Assembly: GCF_021484805.1 (NCBI RefSeq)
Contig: NZ_CP090557.1
Span: forward strand, 3,918,001-3,982,000
Source: Tellurirhabdus bombi
GTDB taxonomy: Bacteria; Bacteroidota; Bacteroidia; Cytophagales; Spirosomataceae
DNA length: 64,000 nucleotides
Reading direction: 5' to 3'
The notes beneath the pieces were generated by a model. It had not been told where the DNA came from. It did no database searches and saw only the letters and a program-made list of their open reading frames with translations. This document shows, one piece after another, positions 1 through 7,990 of the stretch (its first letter is position 1; each line of letters starts with the position of its first letter). A program made the position numbers and the translations under genes.

Positions 1-404
1 AGTTTCAACAAAGCCTTTTTCATATCCACCGGCTCGTTGTAATACTCCGAATCGTTGTTTCCGCTCAGGATAATATACTTGATTTTACCTTCTTTGAACA
101 AGCGGGCTGTTGCTTCCATCCGGTAACGAAAAAACAGGTTTTCCCGGCCGTTGGCTACCGTTTTGCTCGTTCCCAGTACCAACGCTACATCGTTGGAGGG
201 CAATCGATTGATGTTAAAGTAAATTTGCTTCCGCGTGGAGGACACAACCCACAAATTGCAAAGCAGGATCAGCAACAAGCCCAGAAACAACAACAGAAAT
301 CCTGCCTTGACAAGCCGTTTCAGGCGCATCAAGGGCAGGAGACGTTTGGTATTTCGCTTGTGGCCTCCGGATTTACGAGTGGTTGTATACTCCATCGGAT
401 TCAT
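1..404 (-). CDS. YdcF/SanA-like DUF218 membrane protein, 3' part cut by window edge
   Basis: Only the N-terminal 134 or so residues lie in the window; the gene runs off base 1. The protein starts MNPMEYTTTRKSGG, has a basic stretch, then one hydrophobic membrane segment at about residues 36-53, and then enters a DUF218 domain: NDVALVLGTSK, followed by ENLFFRYRMEATARLFKEGK and IIL-SGNNDSEYYNEP. These are hallmarks of the SanA/YdcF/ElyC family of inner-membrane proteins linked in other bacteria to envelope integrity and vancomycin tolerance. The ATG directly abuts the TAG stop of the topoisomerase gene, so the two are probably co-transcribed. Exact function is unknown. Confidence 0.8.
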   Translation of the reverse strand, partial: MNPMEYTTTRKSGGHKRNTKRLLPLMRLKRLVKAGFLLLFLGLLLILLCNLWVVSSTRKQIYFNINRLPSNDVALVLGTSKTVANGRENLFFRYRMEATARLFKEGKIKYIILSGNNDSEYYNEPVDMKKALLK

Positions 405-3056
405 CTACGAAAATAGATTTAATTGCTTTACAGCAGTAACTTCTGCTTCTGTCGATTCCGGTTCATTGCTCACCTCTTCGATGTCCGCATCCTCGGAAAC
501 CGAACTGATCGGCAGGGCCTGCGTTGTGGCAACTTCTTCTACGACTTTGGGAGCCAGAATCTTTACTTCTTTTACCCGCGCAAAAGGTAGTTTATTGCCA
601 AGGGCTTTCCAACCCCGCACATCGATAAAGCCTTCTGGCTCCAGAATCATCTTCTCTACTGGTCCACGATCTTTTACCTGGTAGGCAATTTCGATGCGCG
701 GAAATTTTTGGGTCGATACCGCCAGGGCTTTTGATCCTTTCGTTTCGCCAATAAAACTAAACTTCTTGTCTATGGTGGTCGTCTCAACCCGGAACCGCTT
801 CACGTACCAGGCCTTCTGCGTTGCTTCGTAATACACCGCCGATACCACCTTTTCCGGATCGAACTTTTCGAGCACATCAATTTCGTTCGGTTCGTAGTGG
901 TTGGTCAGGCTGTAATTGGTCAACTCATACTGCCCATTTTTATACGCCACCAGAATGGTATCGCTGTTGCTGAAGTTTCCGAGATAACGGCCCCGCTCAT
1001 CCCGGTTCAACCGACCCAGGTGTTCGTCGTACCAGATATCCACACCGCCCAGCGTCGAAACACCACCCGATTTCTGCACAATCTTCCGGACGCTGTACTT
1101 TGTCAGGATGTTTCCTTGTGCAGACCGGTTTTTTATGCCAACCGTTGCAAAATTAAAATCAAACTGTTTCACTTTGGCGGCGCTCTGGGCGGTCAGGCTA
1201 ACGGTGATTACCTCCGCCTCTCCGTTGTCATTGGCCGTAAACCAAAGTATTTTCGATTTCGGATTGCCCATCGTCAGGTCATATTCCCGGTCGCGGGTAA
1301 CGGCGGTGACGTTAAATCGCTTCGCCATCGACAGCCCTGACTTACCATCCAGGTAAACCAAGTTGTAGACTTTGCGTTCGTCAGCTTTCTTGAATACAGA
1401 GCAATAGATAATGTCTTTCCCGACAAAAACCTTATCCTGTATTTTAGTAACCAGGCATTTGCCATCCCGCCGGAACACAATCACATCATCAATGTCCGAG
1501 CAATCGGAAACGTACTCGTCTTTTTTCAGGCCCGAGCCTATAAATCCACCTTCGCGGTCAACGTAGAGCTTCGCATTCGCGGCGGCTACCACGTTAGCAG
1601 CAATGGTGTTAAATGCCCGGATTTCGGTTTTCCGTTCGCGGCCTTTGCTGTATTTCTTCAGCAGGTCTTTAAAGTAAGCGATGGCGTACCGAGTCAGGTT
1701 AGCCAGATTCTCCTCTACTTCGCCCAGCTCTTCCTGCAAACGCTTCATCAGCTCGTCGGCTTTAAAAGCGTCGTATTTCGAAATTCGTTTAATCCGGATT
1801 TCAGTCAGGCGAATCAAATCATCCTGTGTAATGGCCCGGTAAAACTGCTTCTTGTATTTTTCGAGTCCTTTACCAATGGTTTCCAGGACCGCCTCGAAGG
1901 TTTCACACTCTTCAATCTTGCGGTAAATGCGGTTCTCGATAAAAATCTTCTCCAGCGAACTGTAGAGCAACTTCTCCATCAGTTCTCCTTTGCGAATTTG
2001 CAGCTCTTGTTCCAGCAATTGTACTGTCTGGTGCGTACAGACCTCCAGAATTTTCGAGACATTCACAAAGTGGGGACGATCGCCAATGATCACGCAGGCA
2101 TTCGGCGAAATAGAAACCTCACATTCGGTGAAGGCGTAAAGCGCGTCAATCGTAATATCGGGCGATACACCAGGAGCCAGGTGAACGTGAATTTCTACCT
2201 CTCTTGAGGTAAGATCCTCTACCTTTTTGACCTTGATCTTCCCGTCATCGTTGGCTTTAATGATCGAGTCCTTAACAGAGGTTGTCGTGGTGCCAAATGG
2301 AATCTCACGAATGACCAGTGTTTTCTTGTCCAGTTCTTCAATCTTAGCCCGTACGCGGACTTTTCCGCCCCGTGATCCGTCGTTGTAGTTGCTGGCGTCC
2401 ATCTGGCCGCCCGTCGGGAAGTCAGGATACAATTCAAAGGGTTTATCCTTTAAAATATTGATGGAAGCTTCCAGCAGTTCAATAAAGTTGTGCGGCAGTA
2501 CTTTCGTTGACAGACCCACCGCAATTCCTTCCACACCTAAGGCCAGCAGCAGCGGAAACTTCACCGGCAGTGTCACCGGCTCCCGCTTGCGTCCGTCGTA
2601 GGAAAGTTGCCATTCCGTTGTTTGTGGATTAAAGACAACTTCATTCCCAAACTTCGACAAGCGCACCTCGATGTAACGCGGGGCTGCTGCACCGTCACCG
2701 GTCAGAATATCACCCCAGTTTCCCTGGGTATCAAACAGCAAATTCTTCTGCCCCATCGATACCAGCGCGTCGCCAATGGACGCGTCACCGTGGGGGTGGT
2801 ACTGCATGGTGGCTCCAATTACGTTGGCCACTTTATTAAAACGCCCATCGTCCATCTCCCGCAGGGCGTGCAGGATTCGACGCTGAACCGGCTTCAATCC
2901 ATCTTCTACCGCCGGGACGGCACGTTCCAGAATTACGTACGAAGCGTATTCCAGAAACCAGTTTTCGTATAGCCCAGAAACGACAATCTGGTGGTGCAGG
3001 TTTTCTTCGTTGTTGTTTTGTTCGTTGGAATCAGTGGGCTCCAGAATTTCGCTCAT
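405..3056 (-). CDS. parC: DNA gyrase/topoisomerase IV subunit A
   Basis: An 883-residue type IIA topoisomerase A subunit, which cuts and passes duplex DNA together with a GyrB/ParE partner. The winged-helix breakage-reunion domain fills about residues 20-470. Its catalytic tyrosine is Tyr128 in AAPRYIEVRLS, and the quinolone-determining segment HPHGDASIGDALVSMGQ is at 87-103. A coiled coil (about 340-450) and a divergent C-terminal beta-pinwheel region follow. The GyrA-box QRRGGKG is not obvious, which favours topoisomerase IV (ParC) over gyrase A. Ala92 sits where E. coli GyrA has Ser83, while Asp96 matches Asp87. The last 50 residues are acidic and low in complexity. No parE is in the window. 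ATG at 3056 gives the natural MSEILEP start. Confidence 0.93.
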   Translation of the reverse strand: MSEILEPTDSNEQNNNEENLHHQIVVSGLYENWFLEYASYVILERAVPAVEDGLKPVQRRILHALREMDDGRFNKVANVIGATMQYHPHGDASIGDALVSMGQKNLLFDTQGNWGDILTGDGAAAPRYIEVRLSKFGNEVVFNPQTTEWQLSYDGRKREPVTLPVKFPLLLALGVEGIAVGLSTKVLPHNFIELLEASINILKDKPFELYPDFPTGGQMDASNYNDGSRGGKVRVRAKIEELDKKTLVIREIPFGTTTTSVKDSIIKANDDGKIKVKKVEDLTSREVEIHVHLAPGVSPDITIDALYAFTECEVSISPNACVIIGDRPHFVNVSKILEVCTHQTVQLLEQELQIRKGELMEKLLYSSLEKIFIENRIYRKIEECETFEAVLETIGKGLEKYKKQFYRAITQDDLIRLTEIRIKRISKYDAFKADELMKRLQEELGEVEENLANLTRYAIAYFKDLLKKYSKGRERKTEIRAFNTIAANVVAAANAKLYVDREGGFIGSGLKKDEYVSDCSDIDDVIVFRRDGKCLVTKIQDKVFVGKDIIYCSVFKKADERKVYNLVYLDGKSGLSMAKRFNVTAVTRDREYDLTMGNPKSKILWFTANDNGEAEVITVSLTAQSAAKVKQFDFNFATVGIKNRSAQGNILTKYSVRKIVQKSGGVSTLGGVDIWYDEHLGRLNRDERGRYLGNFSNSDTILVAYKNGQYELTNYSLTNHYEPNEIDVLEKFDPEKVVSAVYYEATQKAWYVKRFRVETTTIDKKFSFIGETKGSKALAVSTQKFPRIEIAYQVKDRGPVEKMILEPEGFIDVRGWKALGNKLPFARVKEVKILAPKVVEEVATTQALPISSVSEDADIEEVSNEPESTEAEVTAVKQLNLFS

Positions 3057-3545
3057 TGGTTGCGGTTACGGCTACTGACATAAGTAAAACATTTCGGCAA
3101 AGGAAGCTTTTTCCTTGCGCTTGTATTGCATAAAGATACGCATTTTTTAGGAGAAAAACTGGCAAAATGCCCTTAAAATGCAGAATTCAAGGCATGGTTT
3201 CCTAGTTTCCGTCAATAACCTATCACTTGCAAAATAAGAACAACTTATGCCGCCAAAGAAATTCGGTTGATGCGGTTTTTTTACCGATCTCAAAAAACAA
3301 AAAGAAAAATTTGGAGTAAATAATAAAGTCTTCTACATTTACACAAATTCTATTGACCTAGTATAGTAATGTTACCAAATAAGACCATTCATCGAGGCTC
3401 CCGTTTTGCTCCTGCCCTTCACAGGTCAGTGCTAACAGGACCGGTTTGCTGTTGTCGTAGCGCTCTGTCTGGTTGCTGAGATTGGTCGTTCCGTTCTAGG
3501 CTTTTTTTATTTTCTTGACTAATCTACTAAATCAATATATTAACT
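3057..3545. other. 489-bp intergenic region between divergent genes
   Basis: The region separates parC (minus) from the peroxiredoxin-like gene (plus) and must hold both promoters. It is AT-rich between about 3200 and 3370 and again at 3498-3545. A 36-codon ATG frame at about 3369-3479 has no family resemblance and is not called. Apart from one candidate promoter, listed separately, I see no RNA gene, repeat or hairpin. Confidence 0.6.
3310..3341 (+). promoter_or_regulatory. Candidate Bacteroidota sigma-A promoter
   Basis: TTTG at 3310-3313 is followed after 20 bases by TACATTTA (3334-3341), which matches seven of eight positions of the Bacteroidota minus-7 element TAnnTTTG. The usual spacing is about 19. 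It lies roughly 205 bp before the ATG of the peroxiredoxin-like gene. The match is imperfect in an AT-rich region, so the call is tentative. Confidence 0.3.
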
Positions 3546-4193
3546 ATGCTTTCTTTCATTGATACCACCATCGAAGATTCAGATCTATATATAATTCCCC
3601 AGACTTTCCGGAAAATTGTGCCCATTGCCCCGCTTAAGCACCGTGATAAGGCGCCCGCATTCAGCCTGAATCGGAAGCAGGGAATCTGGCAGCATCTACC
3701 AGCAGAAACAACATACCTGCAATCGATCCAGGTAAAGGATTTACTTCAAAACTCTCCGCTGGTGGTTAGCTTCTTTAGCCCCGGCTGGAATGCCTACGCA
3801 GACCGCTACCTGAACCACTTGAAAAACCTGCATGTCCGCATCCAGCAGGCGGGCGGCAATTTGCTGGTTCTGACAACGGATTCGGTAGACGTCTTGGCAG
3901 ACTTTGCCCGGAAGCAGTCCCTTTCTTTTTCTGTAGCGCAGGATATTGATCAAGCCATTGCCGAGCGCTTCGGCGTTTACTCCACTAGTGAGCCGGTCTG
4001 GGATCGCATTGCGGGCATCACCGAAGATGTTCCCTTCCCCGCTCTTTTTGTCCTCACACCAGACCAACGCATTGCATTCAGTTACGTCGACAAAGATTTC
4101 GTGGGGGAATTTCCGGCAGAGACCATTGTTCAGGCGGTAGCCGAAAACGCTGCCCCTGCCGAAGTAATCGGTTACAATCGTTCAGCGGCTTAG
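3546..4193 (+). CDS. AhpC/TSA-fold peroxiredoxin-like protein without cysteines
   Basis: A 215-residue protein with the thioredoxin-fold layout of the AhpC/TSA and PRX-like families: a KAPAFSL segment near residue 36, a core strand PLVVSFFSP, a helix beginning GWNAYADRYLNHL, then LLVLTTDS, a VAQDIDQAIAERFGVY helix and FPALFVLTPDQRIAFSYVD before the last helix. In active relatives the strand-helix turn reads GGWCPYC; here it reads PGWNAYA. The peroxidatic cysteine is replaced by Asn, the second cysteine by Ala, and the protein has no cysteine at all, so thiol peroxidase activity is not expected. There is no signal peptide; it is probably cytoplasmic. Its stop overlaps the stop of the convergent esterase gene by four bases. 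Confidence 0.8.
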   Translation: MLSFIDTTIEDSDLYIIPQTFRKIVPIAPLKHRDKAPAFSLNRKQGIWQHLPAETTYLQSIQVKDLLQNSPLVVSFFSPGWNAYADRYLNHLKNLHVRIQQAGGNLLVLTTDSVDVLADFARKQSLSFSVAQDIDQAIAERFGVYSTSEPVWDRIAGITEDVPFPALFVLTPDQRIAFSYVDKDFVGEFPAETIVQAVAENAAPAEVIGYNRSAA

Positions 4194-6193
4194 TCGACAA
4201 ACCGAACGCGTTGGCTACCTGCCTGCCGGACCAGATCGGGTAAATCATAATACCCTAATACACCATACAGAACATGGCTGTAAGCATCCCGCTGCATGGG
4301 TTGCTGAACAAGCTGCGCAAACGTTTTAATGGAACGTGAAATCTCCGCCTCGCCAATGCGTTGATCCAGGTAAGCCGCGTGCACCACGGCCGGACCATAC
4401 GCCCCGTTAGCGACCACTTTAACCGTGTGGTTTTTCAGATTGGCGTCTGCGTTAATAAAATCCAGTACCGAAAACAGATCGATCACGCGCTGCCCCATGA
4501 TGGGCTTTCCGGTATGCAGGCTAATCATGGCGTTTCGGTATTCCCGGTTCCAGTATTTGGTGTCGTTCAATTCGGCGGGATCGCTGGTTTCCCCAAACCC
4601 TCTGAGGTCGGCCAGCACGAGGATTTCGCCCCGGTTCACAAAACTTTCCAGCATTTTTTCACTCGCCATCACTTCACTTTTCCCGTTCTCGTTCAGCAGC
4701 ACAACCAGCTTGCTATTCGGCTTCACCGCTTCGGGATAAAGCACCAGGCAAGGCACCGGCATTTGTCCTTCCCGAATAAGCTGGTATTTCTTCAGGGTAT
4801 AATTTCGGGCGGAAGCAGAGCCCGTGGCTTCGACAACAACGCTCTCTTTCGGCAGCTCAATGCCCAGCAATTCCATCACTTTAGCCCGAACTTCGCCTTT
4901 TCCTTTTTTACCAAAATCTGCTCGTTGCAAAGCTGTGCGCTGCACCATTTCGTAATTGGCTTCAGGAATGCTTACTTCCTGGGCGAAAGCTGTAAGGCAT
5001 TGACCCGTAGTGGTACAAAGCAAGTCCTTTTCCGCTAAGGGCGGCATGTCCTTTTCTTTGACCGGCTTTTTATCGTTGAAAAACCAGGTTCTGAACCAGG
5101 TAACGGCGGCTTCTCGTTTGGGTTTAGGCATCCCGTGTCCACCTTCCAGCGAGAACATGCCCACTTTCTCTTTTTCACCGAACACGCCGTATACGCCTTT
5201 CAATTCATCAAAGACGCGGGCCGCACTCCAATAATCCACAAAATCGTAATAGCCTGACATAATCAGCAGGGGCTTTGGCGCAAACATGACCAGAAAATCA
5301 CCGATTTCCAGATGCTCTCTGCCCTCATACGGAATGTGCTGGCAGCCATCCGAAGGGCCGCTCAGCTCAAGGGTCCGCTCCCGCTGCGAAACATAACTGC
5401 AAACGGAAGCTATCTTGATGCGATCATCCAACCCGATCAGGTACGTTGTTTGCGTTCCCCCGCCCGAACTGCCAATGCACCCCAGACGATTTTTATCCAC
5501 GTCCTGCCGCGTTTCCAGGTAATCCAGCGCCCGCATGTTATCCCAGTATTCATACGCGGCCACACTCATTCCAACCAGATTGGAGCCTACATTGAGCAAG
5601 GTATGCTCCGTGGTCGATCCGCGCGTGAGCGCCTTCCCGACGCTGTCCGCTAACTGAACGCGCTCTCCTTGCCCGATGGGGTCAACCGCCAGTGCAGCGA
5701 TGCCATTAAGCACGAAAGCCAACGCCGTTTTCTGATCGGATACTTTCCCGGACATGCCGTGTCCCGACAAAATCAGCGTCGCCGGAAAAGGACCTTTGCC
5801 CGTCGGGATGTATAGGTTGGCCGTTACGTGCCGATTCGGGACACTTTCGAAAATAATCCGCTCAATCCGAAACCCGTCATACTGGGTAGTGCCCACAACC
5901 TGGCTCCGTAAATCCGTTTTCTGGCCGAAGTTCCCCAGCAGCTTGCGGTAGCGCTCCCTGGCTTTGTCGCGGTATTGCGTTATGGCCTGCTTCGAAGCCA
6001 TGGCCTGGGTGAGCGCTTTTTTCCGATCAGCAAATTGCTGGTGTACATCACGCATCAGGTAGGCATTGTAGGCCGTATTCATTTTCCAGGAAAGCGCGTT
6101 TGAGTTATCCTGCGCCTGGCCCGGACTGCTCCAAAAAAGAAAAACCGGTATGAGCGATACATACCGGATTAAAGACATACGCGTCAAATTCAT
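4190..6193 (-). CDS. Secreted two-domain alpha/beta-hydrolase (acetyl-xylan-esterase-like)
   Basis: A 667-residue protein with a signal peptide ending near GQAQ (residues 25-28). The first alpha/beta-hydrolase domain (about 80-360) has an oxyanion-side motif LSGHGMSGK at 142-150 and the nucleophile Ser243 in GSSGG; GYYDFVDYW (314-322) and EGGHGMPKP are candidate Asp and His regions. A second, degenerate hydrolase domain fills about 400-640 (LVVLLNENGKSE, VLADLRGFGE) and shows no clear GxSxG. This layout occurs in large Bacteroidota and Planctomycetota esterases often annotated acetylxylan esterase. It follows the first SusC/SusD pair on the same strand after a terminator. A role removing ester groups from imported or surface glycans is inferred; the substrate is unproven. 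M6 is an alternative start. Confidence 0.75.
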   Translation of the reverse strand: MNLTRMSLIRYVSLIPVFLFWSSPGQAQDNSNALSWKMNTAYNAYLMRDVHQQFADRKKALTQAMASKQAITQYRDKARERYRKLLGNFGQKTDLRSQVVGTTQYDGFRIERIIFESVPNRHVTANLYIPTGKGPFPATLILSGHGMSGKVSDQKTALAFVLNGIAALAVDPIGQGERVQLADSVGKALTRGSTTEHTLLNVGSNLVGMSVAAYEYWDNMRALDYLETRQDVDKNRLGCIGSSGGGTQTTYLIGLDDRIKIASVCSYVSQRERTLELSGPSDGCQHIPYEGREHLEIGDFLVMFAPKPLLIMSGYYDFVDYWSAARVFDELKGVYGVFGEKEKVGMFSLEGGHGMPKPKREAAVTWFRTWFFNDKKPVKEKDMPPLAEKDLLCTTTGQCLTAFAQEVSIPEANYEMVQRTALQRADFGKKGKGEVRAKVMELLGIELPKESVVVEATGSASARNYTLKKYQLIREGQMPVPCLVLYPEAVKPNSKLVVLLNENGKSEVMASEKMLESFVNRGEILVLADLRGFGETSDPAELNDTKYWNREYRNAMISLHTGKPIMGQRVIDLFSVLDFINADANLKNHTVKVVANGAYGPAVVHAAYLDQRIGEAEISRSIKTFAQLVQQPMQRDAYSHVLYGVLGYYDLPDLVRQAGSQRVRFVD

Positions 6194-6228
6194 CTTATTT
6201 GATTGACTGATAAGGATGGTCTATTCGC

Positions 6229-6266
6229 AAAAATGCCCCAACTTCCATGTGAGGTTGGGGCATTTT
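6229..6266 (-). terminator. Rho-independent terminator after susD (first locus)
   Basis: A 13-bp stem, ATGCCCCAAC and its complement with A/T-rich flanks, sits three bases beyond the SusD stop. Read on the minus strand, the hairpin is followed by TTTTTG. It separates the SusC/SusD pair from the downstream esterase, which may therefore be expressed by partial read-through or from its own promoter. Confidence 0.8.
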
Positions 6267-6268
6267 CA

Positions 6269-7951
6269 TTAATTGTAGCCTGGATTTTGTTTGAACTCAT
6301 CTTTGTTGGTTACTGCATCCAATTGCACTTGCGGAATCGGGCGAACCAGGTGGAAATCCTTCACGTTTCCTTTGGCGTCAGGATTGTATTTTTGCACGTA
6401 TTCTACCAGCTTGCCTGTGCGTTTCAGGTCGTACCAGCGAATCTGCTCTCCGGCTAATTCCCGTGCCCGCTCATCCAGAATAAAGTCGATGTTCAGGTCA
6501 GCAGCGGTGATTTTCATTTGCTCCTCCCGACCTGCAATAGCCCGTTTGGTACGCAGCGTGTTGATAAACTGAACCGCTTCCGTCGGATTAGTTGCCATCA
6601 GCCCCTCAGCAGCAATCAGGTAAAGCTCCGCAATCCGAATCACAAATGCATCCCGTGAACTCCACTCCTGGTTAGCCGTCAGACGCGTCGGGTCCATGAA
6701 TTTTTTCAGCTGAATGAACTGCGACCGAAGCAGCGGCGAACCATCGGCCCGATACATCGCGTTGCGGTCAAAGATTTTGTAACGGCCCGCGGCCCGTGCC
6801 GTCTGGCTAGCCGTGGCCGCCGTTTTCAGGAAAACCATGGAGGTATCGCCCAGCGCCATCTGCGGATATCCCGTCACGCTGCCCGCTTTCAGACCAGCCA
6901 TGTTGGCAAACCAAACGGTCTGGAAGCTACCCCGGTAACGCTGGTCAACGGATTCGTTGAACAAATCCAGCAGGTGAACCGACGGCAGAAAGCGCTGATA
7001 AGGACGACCATAGGCCACGGAGCGTTCCATACCCGGCTGTTTGTCATACACCATGATGTAATACAGGTGACCGTTGTTTCCTTTGCCGGCAGCCGCATCA
7101 TAATCGCCATTCATGGTGTCGTCATTGGTATAGTTGACATAATACACCACCTCAGAATTAGAACCCCCTTCGCTGTTGGCCATTGCCCAAAGCGCCGAGT
7201 AGTCCGCGAAAAGTGCATACCGTCCGCTGCTGATCAGATCTTTAGCCAGTTTTGCCGCTTCTGCATACAGAGCCACGTTTTTGGTTTCGCTGGCCCGTGT
7301 CAGGCAAAGGCGCGCTTTCAGGGCTTTGGCCACATCCTGCGTAATCCGACCATCCGTTGATTTTTTAGCGGCCAGATTGGCAATAGCAACATCCAGATCC
7401 GAGAAAATAACTTTGTAGAAATCATCCACCGAAGACCGTTTTGCCGTTGTGACCACCCCAATCGTTGGCGTCGTCGACAGCACGACATCGCCCCAGGTCT
7501 CGGTAATAATCGACAGGTACAAGGCCCGCAGCGCTTTTACTTCGCCTTCGTATTGTTTGTTCAGGGCATCGCTGATGGCCGGACTCGGCAGCAGGGAAAG
7601 AGCGGTATTACAGGCATTTAACGACTTGTACAAATGACCCCAGTAATCTTTCAGGTTCGTTTGCGCTCCGTTCAAATCGACGGTGTAGTCCGAAATCTGG
7701 TTGGCTTTGTTGTCTCCTCCGCGCAGGAAAAGGTCGGTACCGCTTTCGGTAAACCCAAAGGGGTGCTCTTTCCCGTACCACAAGCGCGTGCCCGAATACG
7801 AAGCGTTGACAATGCTGGTTATGCCCAGATCTGTCTTAAAGAACGGATCTTCGGTTAAGCCGCTCTTGTTGGCTTCTTTCAGGTAATCTTCGCATGACGT
7901 TAATCCAAACGCGGATACGGTCATTAATAAAGCTAATATTTTGGTTTTCAT
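6269..7951 (-). CDS. SusD/RagB-family nutrient-binding lipoprotein (first locus)
   Basis: A 560-residue surface lipoprotein that would cap the adjacent SusC transporter and bind glycan. The signal peptide ends in the lipobox LTSC, giving a lipidated Cys20, and is followed by EDYLKEANKSG. The TPR-rich SusD fold is visible through the NACNTALSLL helix, ALRALYL near 140, RDAFVIRIAELYLIAAEG near 430, LINTLRTKRA, and the family ending DERARELAGEQIRWYDLKR, HLVRPIPQVQLDA and NPGYN. Length is normal for the family. It lies 39 bp downstream of SusC and ends in a terminator. Sugar specificity cannot be read from the sequence. Confidence 0.95.
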   Translation of the reverse strand: MKTKILALLMTVSAFGLTSCEDYLKEANKSGLTEDPFFKTDLGITSIVNASYSGTRLWYGKEHPFGFTESGTDLFLRGGDNKANQISDYTVDLNGAQTNLKDYWGHLYKSLNACNTALSLLPSPAISDALNKQYEGEVKALRALYLSIITETWGDVVLSTTPTIGVVTTAKRSSVDDFYKVIFSDLDVAIANLAAKKSTDGRITQDVAKALKARLCLTRASETKNVALYAEAAKLAKDLISSGRYALFADYSALWAMANSEGGSNSEVVYYVNYTNDDTMNGDYDAAAGKGNNGHLYYIMVYDKQPGMERSVAYGRPYQRFLPSVHLLDLFNESVDQRYRGSFQTVWFANMAGLKAGSVTGYPQMALGDTSMVFLKTAATASQTARAAGRYKIFDRNAMYRADGSPLLRSQFIQLKKFMDPTRLTANQEWSSRDAFVIRIAELYLIAAEGLMATNPTEAVQFINTLRTKRAIAGREEQMKITAADLNIDFILDERARELAGEQIRWYDLKRTGKLVEYVQKYNPDAKGNVKDFHLVRPIPQVQLDAVTNKDEFKQNPGYN

Positions 7952-7990
7952 CGGATATCTTTTTTAATAAACGGCCTTGATTGCGGTGGT

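Noticed and set aside
3369-3479. 36-codon plus-strand frame upstream of the peroxiredoxin-like gene
   Set aside because: Too short, Cys-rich without pattern, and no homology signal; treated as intergenic.
4361-5038. 225-codon plus-strand frame opposite the esterase
   Set aside because: It runs antisense to a real gene with clear hydrolase motifs, and its own translation is basic and resembles no protein family.
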